DNA of 64,000 bases from an uncultured Phycisphaerales bacterium (lineage in GTDB: Bacteria; Planctomycetota; Phycisphaerae; Sedimentisphaerales; Anaerobacaceae), in NCBI GenBank assembly GCA_937927975.1, contig CALEZT010000268.1, positions 1 through 64,000 of the forward strand, written 5' to 3'. Below the pieces are notes generated by a model, which saw only the letters and a list, made by a program, of their open reading frames with translations, was not told the origin of the DNA and did not search any database. Shown piece after piece: positions 35,028 through 42,943 of the stretch; within the stretch, counting starts at the first letter, position 1; each line of letters opens with the position of its first letter. The translations under genes were made by a program, and so were the position numbers.

Positions 35028-35930
35028 CTATCGACTCCGGCGTCGAGCAATCTTCAGTATTCCCGCGACAAGAAGGATCAGAACGGCCGCAGGGGGAATC
35101 AGGTGCTTCCAGGACAGGGCCCACTCGTCGGCAGTGGCTTGGGTATCGACTCGTCCTGGGAGGTGGGAACCGGCCGTCTGGCGGTCCGGCTCAGGCTCCT
35201 GGCGGTCATATGCCGTCAGGACGCTGGTGGCGGTGTAGCCTGGACGCGACCACGTGAGGAACTTGACAGGGCCCCTTCGGTAGACCTCTTTGACCATGCC
35301 TTGGGCCGTCGGGTGGTGCCACTGTTCCCGCTCCTCTGTGAAAGGGATCTTGGCGATCTTGAGGTTGACCGTCGAGGTCGTCACGATCCGATAGTGCCGG
35401 CAGTCGGCAAACTCTCCGGCGGGCGTCACAACGGTCTCGTCCGCCAGTCGCTCGGTGACGATCTTGCTGGGCAGGGTGAAGTCCGCTGCGTCCATCCGCA
35501 GGGACGTGGAGATTGTTTGGGTTTCTCCCACGGCCATCGCCGGTGGGTGGTAGGGGATGAGCGGGTCGTAGCGGAGTCGGGCCGTCTGGCCCTTGTCGTT
35601 TGAGACTTCGATGGCTTCCAGGAGTCCGTCGGCCCGCACAAGCAGTCGCGCGATCGTCTGTTCGTCTCGGCTGAATCGTTCTTCCACGACCCGCAGTTCG
35701 CCCCCTTGGCCCTCCACACGGGCGAGCACCCACACGATTCGCTCGCCGTCGATGGCGTTCGGCTCGACGCTGCCGGGACGGGGGCCCTCGTGTCTATAGA
35801 GCCACCGCTGTCCGACATCCAGGGACTCCTTGGGCGTGGAGCCTGCCCAGACGGCGGCGCACACCAGGCAGGACGCCAGGACCAGGCGGTGTGCAGCGAC
35901 ATGATGGCTGTATTGTTGGCGGGACCCCAT
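35028..35930 (-). CDS. Secreted or membrane-anchored protein of unknown function, 300 aa
   Basis: A signal peptide (AHRLVLASCLVCAAVWAGS) precedes a beta-rich domain with DVGQRWLYRHEGPRPG, LRYDPLIPYHPPAMAVGET and VVTPAGEFADCRHYRIVTTS, a layout resembling DUF3108-like lipocalin-type periplasmic domains. The C-terminus has one transmembrane helix (HLIPPAAVLILLVAGILKI) followed by RRRSR, so the protein is probably anchored facing outward. It follows the DJ-1 family gene by 66 bases on the same strand. Function unknown. Confidence 0.6.
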   Translation of the reverse strand: MGSRQQYSHHVAAHRLVLASCLVCAAVWAGSTPKESLDVGQRWLYRHEGPRPGSVEPNAIDGERIVWVLARVEGQGGELRVVEERFSRDEQTIARLLVRADGLLEAIEVSNDKGQTARLRYDPLIPYHPPAMAVGETQTISTSLRMDAADFTLPSKIVTERLADETVVTPAGEFADCRHYRIVTTSTVNLKIAKIPFTEEREQWHHPTAQGMVKEVYRRGPVKFLTWSRPGYTATSVLTAYDRQEPEPDRQTAGSHLPGRVDTQATADEWALSWKHLIPPAAVLILLVAGILKIARRRSR

Positions 35931-35996
35931 CGGTGCAGTCCTTTTCCCTGTTCTCTGTCGTCGCGTCGTCCCCTTGTGCCTGGAATTGCGAGGTCG

Positions 35997-36626
35997 TCAC
36001 ATCGAATGGGCGGACGATTTCATCAAGGTCAGATAGTGCGAAGGGTCGCCCGTCTTGAAAAGACTTCGCCAGGCTTCGAGCGTCGGTTCGCTAAAGACGT
36101 TCAGTTGTTTGAAGATGTGGTACGCGAAGTCCACCGGCGCAAGCCCTCCGGCGGTGATGACCAGTCTGTCTGTGACCGCCGGCTCGTCCTGGTACAGATC
36201 GCCGCCACGATAGCCCGTGCCCTTGAGGTACTCCCGCATGTTGCTGGTGTGACGTCGGGTATCGAGCACGCCGGCTCGGGCCAGGGCTCCCGTGGCGCCG
36301 CAGATCCCGGCGACCGGAACTTCCGCGTCCAGAAATGCCAGCGCCTTGTCGATAGCCTCGGTGTTCTTGCCCTGGTCCCAGGTGATCCCGCCCGGCAGGA
36401 TAAGCATCGCGCTGTCCTTCGGATCGAGCGAATCGAGCGTCATGTCGGGTACCAGGGTGAATCCGCCCATGGTCTTGACCGGCTCGACGCTGATGCCGAC
36501 GGTCTTGACGACGTACCGCCCGGGCTGCGACTGAAACATCGGATTGTTGATCCCCGCCACCGCGTAGCCCGGCTCCCAATCCGAAAGCGTGTCGAACACG
36601 AAAACATGAACTGTCTCTTGGCGCAT
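35997..36626 (-). CDS. DJ-1/PfpI family protein
   Basis: 209 residues from the ATG at 36626, with GGAAGGA just upstream. Features of the class I glutamine amidotransferase-like fold: VFVFDTLSDWEPGY, SAMLILPGGITWDQ and PVAGICGATGALARAG, where Cys of GICGATG sits in the nucleophile elbow, and DRLVITAGGLAPVDFAY. Family members act as glyoxalases, deglycases, chaperones or amidases; this one resembles YajL/YoaZ-type proteins of about 200 residues. It begins 17 bases after the S46 peptidase stop codon, so the two are probably co-transcribed. Confidence 0.8.
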   Translation of the reverse strand: MRQETVHVFVFDTLSDWEPGYAVAGINNPMFQSQPGRYVVKTVGISVEPVKTMGGFTLVPDMTLDSLDPKDSAMLILPGGITWDQGKNTEAIDKALAFLDAEVPVAGICGATGALARAGVLDTRRHTSNMREYLKGTGYRGGDLYQDEPAVTDRLVITAGGLAPVDFAYHIFKQLNVFSEPTLEAWRSLFKTGDPSHYLTLMKSSAHSM

Positions 36627-36643
36627 ATGTCCTTCCGTTCTTC

Positions 36644-38824
36644 TCAGTTCTTGCTCTTCGAACGTCCTTTGGTCGGGGCAGCGGTGAGTTCCTTGACCAG
36701 GCGGTCGGCGGCGTAGACCTTTCGCAGGGCTTCGAGGATGCCCGCCGAGTGGACGGAGACGGCGCGGGCCTGCTCCTCGGTGTAGATGAAGTCCAGGACC
36801 AGCGAGTGGATGTTCCCGTCGAAGATGATCCCGACGATCTGGCCTTCGCGGTTGACGACGGGACTGCCGGAATTGCCGCCGATGATGTCGGCCGTCGAGA
36901 CGAAGTTGAAGGGCGTGTTCAGGTCGAGCTTGCCCTTGCGTTTGAGCCACCGCTGGGGCAACTCGAACGGATACACGTTGCCCTGTTCCTGGGCCCGCTC
37001 GTAGAGGCCCGTGAAGGTCGTCCAGGGCGGGACCTGCTCGCCCGCGTCCACGTAGCCTTTGACCTGCCCGAAAGCCAGACGCAGCGTGAACGTGGCGTCG
37101 GGGTAGACGTCCGTGCCATAGATTGCGAACCGCGCGTTCGCCAGCTTCGCGTAGGCCTGCCGCATGGGCTCTTCGATCTGCTCCTCGTAGGTTTTTCGCA
37201 GGGCTCTCGCGGGAGCATCGAGCAGCAGAGCCAGTTGGATCATGGAGTCTGTCGACTGGCGAAGGGCCTCCGGGCTCGCCTGGGCCAGTTCCCTGCGGGA
37301 CTCGACGCTCTTGAGCTTCGTGCCCTCGATCAACAGGGCCGCTCGTTCCCGCGGCGACTTGCCCGCCAGGATCTTCTGGACCAGCGGGTCCTCCATGCCC
37401 TTGATCTCCACCAGCATGGTCAGCGAATCGGCCAGCATCACCGTCTCCAGGTCCTCATAGATCGGGGCCTCGGAGAACAGCTCGAACTTGAGCGATTCGA
37501 GGTTCGACTCGCGGTATTCGCGGAGCCGCTGGGCGTTCGGTACGGCGGATTCATCGACCAGCCGGACGAGCGTCCGGGCGATGCCGAACCATTTGCTCCG
37601 GAAGGCGGCCCCGTTCTCCAGGAGGTCCCAGTCGTAGTAGATGCCGTCCCAGGTTTTCAGCGCAGCGGCCACGTCGGACCAGGGATCGCCGATGGGCTCT
37701 TTGAACTGCGATGCTGTGTCGCGGGCATCCTGTCCGCGATCCGAGGGCGGGACGCCCTCGACACGAGATGCATTCTCCTGCACGGCCCGGCGGAGCTTCT
37801 CCTCCTCGGCCTGCTTGCCGCCCATGAGCGTGGGGTCCTGGAGTCCGGCGAGCATCCCCATGCGGGCCTTGCGGCTGTTCTGAATGCCGAACAGGTCGTC
37901 CATGGCCCGGCGGGCGTTCTCGCGGCTCTCGGCGCTGAAGGCGGCCAGGACGACTTCCCAGCGGAAGAGCTTCCGCAGTGCGTTCGGGAAGGTCCTGTCG
38001 CGAAGGAATTGGATGTGGTCCATGGTGTTGAGACGGTTGGTCCGGCCGGGGTGGCCCGAGACGAAGATCAATTCGCCGTCGCCGGCGCCCTTGGGGCTCC
38101 AGGCGAGGTAGTGCTCGATCCTGGCGGGCTTGTCATTTTCGTAGACGCGGAAGAAGCAGATGTCCAGGTCGTAGCGGGGGAACTCGAAGTTGTCCGGATC
38201 GCCGCCGAAGAAGGCGATGCCCTTTTCCGGTGCGAAGACGAGGCGCACGTCGGTGTACTTCTTGAAGCGGTAGAGGTGGTAGAGCCCGCCGTGATAGAGC
38301 GTGACCACGTCGCTGCGCAAGCCCGTGGCGTCGAGCGACTCCTTTTCGATGGTGTTCATCACGGCTCGGCGGGCCTGCTGGGCCTCGGCCGGGGTCATTT
38401 CGGGCTTGACCGCTGCGTTGACGCGCTGCGTCACGTCCTCGATGCTCTGCAGGACGTTGAGCTCCAGGTCCATGCAGCGGACTTCCTCCGCGAGGGTCTT
38501 GGCGTGGAAACCCTCTTCCATGAGGTCCCGGTCCTTCGTGCTGAGCTTGTGGAGGCAGTCGGCGCCGACGTGGTGGTTGGTCATGACGAGCCCGTCGGCC
38601 GAGACGAACGAGCCCGACCCGCCGCTGTTGAAGCGGACGCTCGCCCGCTGCAGGTGCACGTACCAGTCGTCGGGCGGCGCGAAGTCGTAGCGTTCCTTGA
38701 GCAGTTGTCTCGGCGGGTTGTTGAACAGCCACATCCCCTCGTCGGCCGAGGCCACCTGGGGCGACAGACTCGTAATCGCGATCATCAAAGTGACTCCACT
38801 GATCCACTTGGTCGTATGTTTCAT
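36644..38824 (-). CDS. S46-family dipeptidyl peptidase (DPP7/DPP11 type)
   Basis: 726 residues from the ATG at 38824, with AAAGGAG 8 bases upstream and a signal peptide ending at VASA. The chymotrypsin-like domain carries the triad His84/85 (VMTNHHVG), Asp221 (YDLDICFFRVY) and Ser652 (GGNSGSPVVN); an alpha-helical domain lies between. S46 enzymes remove dipeptides from the N-terminus of periplasmic oligopeptides. Residues about 354-370 (RVEGVPPSDRGQDARDT) are encoded by a REP-like palindrome inserted in frame in the helical domain. The enzyme should be periplasmic. Confidence 0.92.
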   Translation of the reverse strand: MKHTTKWISGVTLMIAITSLSPQVASADEGMWLFNNPPRQLLKERYDFAPPDDWYVHLQRASVRFNSGGSGSFVSADGLVMTNHHVGADCLHKLSTKDRDLMEEGFHAKTLAEEVRCMDLELNVLQSIEDVTQRVNAAVKPEMTPAEAQQARRAVMNTIEKESLDATGLRSDVVTLYHGGLYHLYRFKKYTDVRLVFAPEKGIAFFGGDPDNFEFPRYDLDICFFRVYENDKPARIEHYLAWSPKGAGDGELIFVSGHPGRTNRLNTMDHIQFLRDRTFPNALRKLFRWEVVLAAFSAESRENARRAMDDLFGIQNSRKARMGMLAGLQDPTLMGGKQAEEEKLRRAVQENASRVEGVPPSDRGQDARDTASQFKEPIGDPWSDVAAALKTWDGIYYDWDLLENGAAFRSKWFGIARTLVRLVDESAVPNAQRLREYRESNLESLKFELFSEAPIYEDLETVMLADSLTMLVEIKGMEDPLVQKILAGKSPRERAALLIEGTKLKSVESRRELAQASPEALRQSTDSMIQLALLLDAPARALRKTYEEQIEEPMRQAYAKLANARFAIYGTDVYPDATFTLRLAFGQVKGYVDAGEQVPPWTTFTGLYERAQEQGNVYPFELPQRWLKRKGKLDLNTPFNFVSTADIIGGNSGSPVVNREGQIVGIIFDGNIHSLVLDFIYTEEQARAVSVHSAGILEALRKVYAADRLVKELTAAPTKGRSKSKN
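37716..37764. repeat. REP-like double hairpin inside the S46 peptidase gene
   Basis: GTGTCG and CGACAC bound a 49-base segment with the hairpin cores GCGGGCATCCTGTCCGC and CGAGGGCG-GGA-CGCCCTCG. The same module occurs inside the composite elements at 27.0 and 28.6 kb. Reading is maintained through it. Confidence 0.8.
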
Positions 38825-39202
38825 GGCGATTGCTCCTTTCGCAATTCGGACAGCCTGATACTGTACCGGCAAGCTGCCGAGGGAGGAATCATCAATTTCC
38901 CGAATTGTAGTCTCGGTCGAGGGGACGCCGTGAGAAGTTGTCTGATGAGTTTTGACGAGCAAGATCGGCAATCGAACCGTGTGGCACCCCCGCCCTCGGG
39001 GGTGATCCCAGCGCTCCCAGCCGGGGGCGGCTGGGCTACATTCCTGTCGGCTGAAGGGACTCCGTGCCAGGCGCACGAAGTCCGCCAAAGTCGTGGTACA
39101 CGCTACCGAACTTGTCTGTCAGAACTCATCAGGAGTCTCAAGTGTGAAGCCAGAGATCGCGAGCCGTCTCTTGAAACTTGACACTTCACACTTGGAACTC
39201 CT
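38825..39202. other. Intergenic region with inverted-repeat element
   Basis: About 380 bases. Most of it is the element at 38941-39133; the part next to the peptidase gene should hold its promoter. A TTGAAACTTGACACTTC block related to repeats at 15.3-15.4 kb lies near 39170. Confidence 0.55.
38941..39133. repeat. MITE-like element with 28-bp imperfect terminal inverted repeats
   Basis: The left arm 38941-38968 (CTGATGAGTTTTGACG core) pairs with 39106-39133 with several mismatches. Inside are CACCCCC-GCCCTC-GGGGGTG (38985-39004) and CCCAGCC-GGGGGC-GGCTGGG followed by CTAC (39016-39039), which on the minus strand is a GTAG-led REP-like hairpin. Confidence 0.6.
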
Positions 39203-40075
39203 TCAGATCTCCACGCCAAAGAGCGTTCGCAGGAGGAAGCCGACGAGGAAGCTGAAGGCGGCGACGCCCAGGCTCAGGCCCGCCATTTCGAGGAAGCGGC
39301 TCTTGAACGGCTCGCTCCGCGCGACGGAGATGTAGTAGTTGAACGCGGCGATGATCCCGATCGCGGCCGCCAGCGTGCAGGCGAGACTCACATAGTAGTT
39401 CGACAGGACCAGATAGGGAAAGATCAGGACCACGACGGTGAGGATATAGGCCACGCCGGTATAGACGGAGGCCTTCAGCGGATTCTTCGTTGTGTCTTCG
39501 GACTTGGTCGAGAGGTACGACGACGCCCCCATCGACAGAGCCGCCGCGATCCCGGTGACCGAGCCGGTCAACGCGATCAGCTTGGCGTCCCGCAGGGCGA
39601 GCGTCAGGCCGGCCAGGGCCCCGGTCAGCTCGACCAACGCATCGTTGAGTCCCAGGACCATCGAGCCGGTGTAGCGGAGTCGCTCCTCGTCGAGCATGCC
39701 GAGCAGGGCGGTCTCGTGCTGCTGCTCATCCTTCATGATCGCCTCGGCCTCGGGGATCACACCGACCAGTTGTTCGTAGCCGCCTTCGGCCTTCTCCTCG
39801 GCGTTCTCCATCAGCTTGACGCCGAACGTGAACCCCAGGATCCGGCTGATCCAGAAGTATTTCGAAATCGCCGCGTGGTCGGGAGCCACGCTCTCGCCGG
39901 TGTAGCTTCGCCACAGCTCATAGTGCCGCATCTCGTCGGCGGCGATCTTCTCCAGCACCTTTCGGTTCTCGGGCGATTTGACCGTGCCCGCCAGCCGGCT
40001 GTAGATGTGATTCTCCGTGATCTCGATCCGCTGAAAGGTCAGCAGTTTCTGTCGTACTTCGGGACTCAGTTCCAT
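39203..40075 (-). CDS. mbfA: Membrane-bound ferritin: ferritin-like domain fused to VIT1/CCC1 transporter
   Basis: 290 residues. Residues 1-140 are a ferritin-like four-helix bundle with metal ligands in QRIEITENHIYSRL, ADEMRHYELW and KDEQQHETALL. Residues about 145-290 are a VIT1/CCC1 domain of five helices (MVLGLNDALVELTGALAGL, GSVTGIAAALSMGASSYLS). The layout matches MbfA, an iron exporter or iron/manganese detoxification protein in the inner membrane. No Fur or Irr box was recognised upstream. The iron exporter pair fetAB also occurs in this window at 54-55 kb. Confidence 0.82.
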   Translation of the reverse strand: MELSPEVRQKLLTFQRIEITENHIYSRLAGTVKSPENRKVLEKIAADEMRHYELWRSYTGESVAPDHAAISKYFWISRILGFTFGVKLMENAEEKAEGGYEQLVGVIPEAEAIMKDEQQHETALLGMLDEERLRYTGSMVLGLNDALVELTGALAGLTLALRDAKLIALTGSVTGIAAALSMGASSYLSTKSEDTTKNPLKASVYTGVAYILTVVVLIFPYLVLSNYYVSLACTLAAAIGIIAAFNYYISVARSEPFKSRFLEMAGLSLGVAAFSFLVGFLLRTLFGVEI

Positions 40076-40121
40076 TCTTTGGTTCCTTTTGCGGCCCGGG
40101 CGATGCGGGATGGCTCTCGCG

Positions 40122-41063
40122 TCACGCCTTTCGATCGAAAGACGGACGCGTGCCTTCGACGAATTCCACGTGGGCTCTGCCCTGGATGCTGTGCGCGTAA
40201 ACGGCCTCCAGCTTCCCGTACGCGGTCGGATACGCGAACGTCGGCTTGCCCAGCATGACCGCCAGCATCAGGCAGTGCAGACGATCGGTGTGGACCTCCG
40301 ACGCCGAACGGACGAGGTCGACGAAGTATTCGAAGGAGCATTGCGACGCGTCGCACACCTTCAGAGGATCGGTCTTGCCGGCGCGCCGGGTCACGATCGC
40401 AAATCGTCCTTGCTGGTGAGCCTCGGTCCATCGGCTCCGAATCCTCCTCCAGATGAAGTGCGGCAGCAGACCGCTTAAACGGAGCATCCTGCTCTTGCGG
40501 TTCATGGACGCCTCATGGTCCTGGCGGAACGCCGCCAGGACATAGTCCTTCGTCGCGGCTTCTCGGTGGGCGCGAATCAGGTCCGAATCCCACAAGTACA
40601 GCGCAGGATCGTGCGAGAGCCCGGTCTCGATCCGGTCGCTCAGTCCGCATTCCCGCAGCGTCGCATAGCTCTGCGAATCCCTGGCAAAGAAGCCCGTCAC
40701 GTTTGCGGTCGACTCCTGGAGGGCTTTCCGCCAGTGCGTATAGCCCAACTGGACCGTGGTCGGACCGACCACGAATTCCTTGTCGGGCCACCTGGACCAG
40801 ACCTCTTTCCAGATCGCGACGTTGGCATGCCACATGGTCTGGTTGCCGCCGGGGATGAGAACGACGTCCGCCGTCCGAGGGTTCAGGGTCCTGGCGATCT
40901 TGAGGTCTTGAAGGAGTCGCTCGGTGCCCAGCCAGATCAGAACGTCGCCGCTATTGCCGTTGTAGGGCTTGAGATAGAAGACCCGATCCTTGCGGCTCAC
41001 CAGGAATCGGACGTAGGGATCGTCCTCTGCGAAGAGGTCACGACCCGGATTGCGTTCGTTCAT
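40122..41063 (-). CDS. Polysaccharide pyruvyl transferase family protein
   Basis: 313 residues from the second candidate start at 41063. Family features are YNGNSGDVLIWLGTERLL near the N-terminus, DVVLIPGGNQTMWH, FFARDSQSYATLRECG, SHDPALYLWD and the late SASEVHTDRLHCLMLAVMLGKPT. Members add pyruvate ketals to exopolysaccharide or cell-surface glycans, though many with this architecture have other glycan-related activities. No other exopolysaccharide gene is adjacent, so the acceptor is unknown. Confidence 0.78.
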   Translation of the reverse strand: MNERNPGRDLFAEDDPYVRFLVSRKDRVFYLKPYNGNSGDVLIWLGTERLLQDLKIARTLNPRTADVVLIPGGNQTMWHANVAIWKEVWSRWPDKEFVVGPTTVQLGYTHWRKALQESTANVTGFFARDSQSYATLRECGLSDRIETGLSHDPALYLWDSDLIRAHREAATKDYVLAAFRQDHEASMNRKSRMLRLSGLLPHFIWRRIRSRWTEAHQQGRFAIVTRRAGKTDPLKVCDASQCSFEYFVDLVRSASEVHTDRLHCLMLAVMLGKPTFAYPTAYGKLEAVYAHSIQGRAHVEFVEGTRPSFDRKA

Positions 41064-41407
41064 CGTTTGCATCCGTTGCAGTCAACTCCGGCGACCGGCA
41101 TCCGATGCGTCCACCTACGTCAGCCGGCTGGCCGGCCAGCATATCCAGCGTTCACTGGGTCGTCAAGTTCGAATCCGCTCCTGAGGGGCTTTGTTTGCGA
41201 CTACGTTTCATGGGGCGTGGGGGCGCCCACTCTGTCATCCTGAGCGAAGCGAAGAGCCTGCCCTGAGCGTAGTCGAAGGGATCCGGGCACGGAATGCGGG
41301 CGTGCATTCGTTGCATCCGAAAGCCAGATGCTTCGCTTCGCTCAGCATGACAAATGCTCATCAGGCCCCCACGAAATCTAGTCGTACCCGTGGCTTTCGG
41401 ATGGGCG
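41064..41407. other. Intergenic region with dispersed repeat
   Basis: About 340 bases, mostly occupied by the inverted-repeat element at 41233-41352. No gene seen; a GTTCGAATC string at 41167 is not part of a tRNA fold. Confidence 0.6.
41233..41352. repeat. Dispersed element with 22-bp terminal inverted repeats
   Basis: TGTCATCCTGAGCGAAGCG at the left and its complement at 41331-41352 (one mismatch over 22 bases) bound a 120-bp unit with an internal CCTGAGCGTAGTCGAAGG block. This class, which translates to strings like AERSEA, is widespread in many bacterial genomes. A diverged copy is at 23968-24059. Confidence 0.8.
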
Positions 41408-42400
41408 TCATTTCTTCGCTTGTCGCTCCAGTTTCGTGAAGAAATCCCGGAAGATCGGGTCGCGGTTGACGAAACTCACCACGCGGATCAGGTGCCGGGA
41501 CTGGTCGAAGCTGTACGTGTAGTTGTCCGTCACGATCGGGCTGTGCACCAGGTTCGAGGGCAGCCACTTGTCGTTGACCAGCCACGCGATCGCGGTCATG
41601 TCCCAGAGCACCTTGGACCAGGCGAAGTGGTCCTTGTGATAGTCCTTGAAGATCTCCAGCAGGTAATCGCCGATCGGGCCCCGACCGCCGACGTACCGCT
41701 CCATCTCGGGCACGGTTGTTGTGAAATGCGTCACGACAGGGGTGCAGGGCAGTTGCACGACCGGCACGCCGCTGTCGAAGAGGGTGCGCGAGGCCTTGAG
41801 GTCCTGTTGGTAGTTGAACTCCCGTTGATTGGGCCAGTTGTGCCCGTTGCCGCCGAGCCAGACCACGACGATGTTCTGGACGATCGAGGGCTCGATCAGG
41901 ATGGCGTTGGCGACGTTGGTGATCGCGCCGACCGCCGCGACGTACAGCGGGTCCTGCGGACTGCTCTTCTTCGCCCGCTCAATTAGATCGAGGGCGGCGG
42001 GAGATCGTTCGGGCTCTTTCACATCCTTGATCCAGCCCAAGCTGCCCTTGAAGACAAACCCCTCGGGCGACCGGCCGAGCCTGTCGAGGACCCGCAGGAT
42101 CTCCTCGTAGCTCTTCTCCATCCCATCGCCCGGCCCGCTCGAACGGTTGTTGTGAAACGGCGCCGCGTAGAGCGCCTGCACATCCAATTCCGGCGAGATC
42201 AGAGCGTAAACCACAGCAAACTGATCGTCGATCTCGTTATAGGTATCGGTATCCAGCACCATCCGCACGGGCCGCTGCGCCGGCGGCCGAAGCATCTCAA
42301 TCCGCCGGCTCTCCGAAACCGTCGGAAACCGCTGCGCCAATGCCGATTCTCCCATCACGATGGTGCCCAACGCCAACGCCGCGATAAGTCCCTGTCTCAT
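41408..42400 (-). CDS. Secreted nucleoside hydrolase-like protein
   Basis: 330 residues from the ATG at 42400, with AGGAGG 6 bases upstream and a signal peptide ending at ALA. The inosine-uridine nucleoside hydrolase metal motif is seen as VLDTDTYNEIDDQFAV (Asp50, Asp52, Asp58, Asp59), with two more residues between the Asp pairs than the classical DTDPGIDD. VAAVGAITNVANAIL and VVWLGGNGHNW match other conserved segments. Exported nucleoside-hydrolase-like proteins in Planctomycetota may act on glycosides other than nucleosides. The 1094-residue enzyme at 9121 carries a distantly similar domain. Confidence 0.82.
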   Translation of the reverse strand: MRQGLIAALALGTIVMGESALAQRFPTVSESRRIEMLRPPAQRPVRMVLDTDTYNEIDDQFAVVYALISPELDVQALYAAPFHNNRSSGPGDGMEKSYEEILRVLDRLGRSPEGFVFKGSLGWIKDVKEPERSPAALDLIERAKKSSPQDPLYVAAVGAITNVANAILIEPSIVQNIVVVWLGGNGHNWPNQREFNYQQDLKASRTLFDSGVPVVQLPCTPVVTHFTTTVPEMERYVGGRGPIGDYLLEIFKDYHKDHFAWSKVLWDMTAIAWLVNDKWLPSNLVHSPIVTDNYTYSFDQSRHLIRVVSFVNRDPIFRDFFTKLERQAKK

Positions 42401-42426
42401 GATTGTCCTCCTGCGTTCCGCATTTT

Positions 42427-42442
42427 GTAGGGTGTGCCGTGC
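42427..42442 (+). repeat. Decayed GTAG REP-like half-hairpin
   Basis: GTAGGGTGTGCCGTGC matches one arm and loop of the REP class at 57460-57481; the second arm has diverged. Confidence 0.5.
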
Positions 42443-42539
42443 ATGTTGACGCAATCGAAGGCATGAAGCCCAATTGCGTTCATGTTGTCTCGTCGCCAAA
42501 GCACTCATGCGAGTCAACAAGACTCGGGTTTGATGGCCT

Positions 42540-42902
42540 TCACCATCGGCCGAAGAGTCGCAGGCACAAGGCAGTTGCTACCGCGGACACTGTTGGAAGG
42601 AATACCTTTCGCCAATTCACCATGTTGAATATTTCCCAAAACGGTGCCTCATACTCGCCATAATTTGCGCCCACGTACATCGCCACAACCGGGAACACAA
42701 CTGAAACGAGGATCATCGTCAGTGCGATGATGGCGGGCGGAATTGGCGAGATTCGCCGTGCGACGATGACGGACAAGACAGTCGTCGTGATTACACATGA
42801 AATCCGCTTCTCCCACCCCAACAAGGCGAGGCCTGCCACGGACACCAGAAAGAGCAGTCCTAGGACAAGAGTTGCGACGACTTGTCTGACCCGGTTGTTC
42901 AT
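42540..42902 (-). CDS. Small membrane protein, 120 aa
   Basis: Four hydrophobic helices (LVLGLLFLVSVAGLALLG, VITTTVLSVIVARRI, PPAIIALTMILVSVVFPVVAM, VFLPTVSAVATALCLRL) with short loops. GGAG lies 5 bases before the ATG. No recognised family. It sits between the nucleoside hydrolase and the Gfo/Idh/MocA gene on the same strand, 41 bases after the latter, so it is probably co-transcribed with it. Confidence 0.6.
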   Translation of the reverse strand: MNNRVRQVVATLVLGLLFLVSVAGLALLGWEKRISCVITTTVLSVIVARRISPIPPAIIALTMILVSVVFPVVAMYVGANYGEYEAPFWEIFNMVNWRKVFLPTVSAVATALCLRLFGRW

Positions 42903-42943
42903 CCGTTCTCCAATCTGTCGTTCCCGTAACCTTGTCCGTGTGC

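Noticed and set aside
41167..41175. GTTCGAATC string resembling a tRNA T-loop
   Set aside because: No acceptor stem, anticodon arm or CCA could be built around it on either strand.
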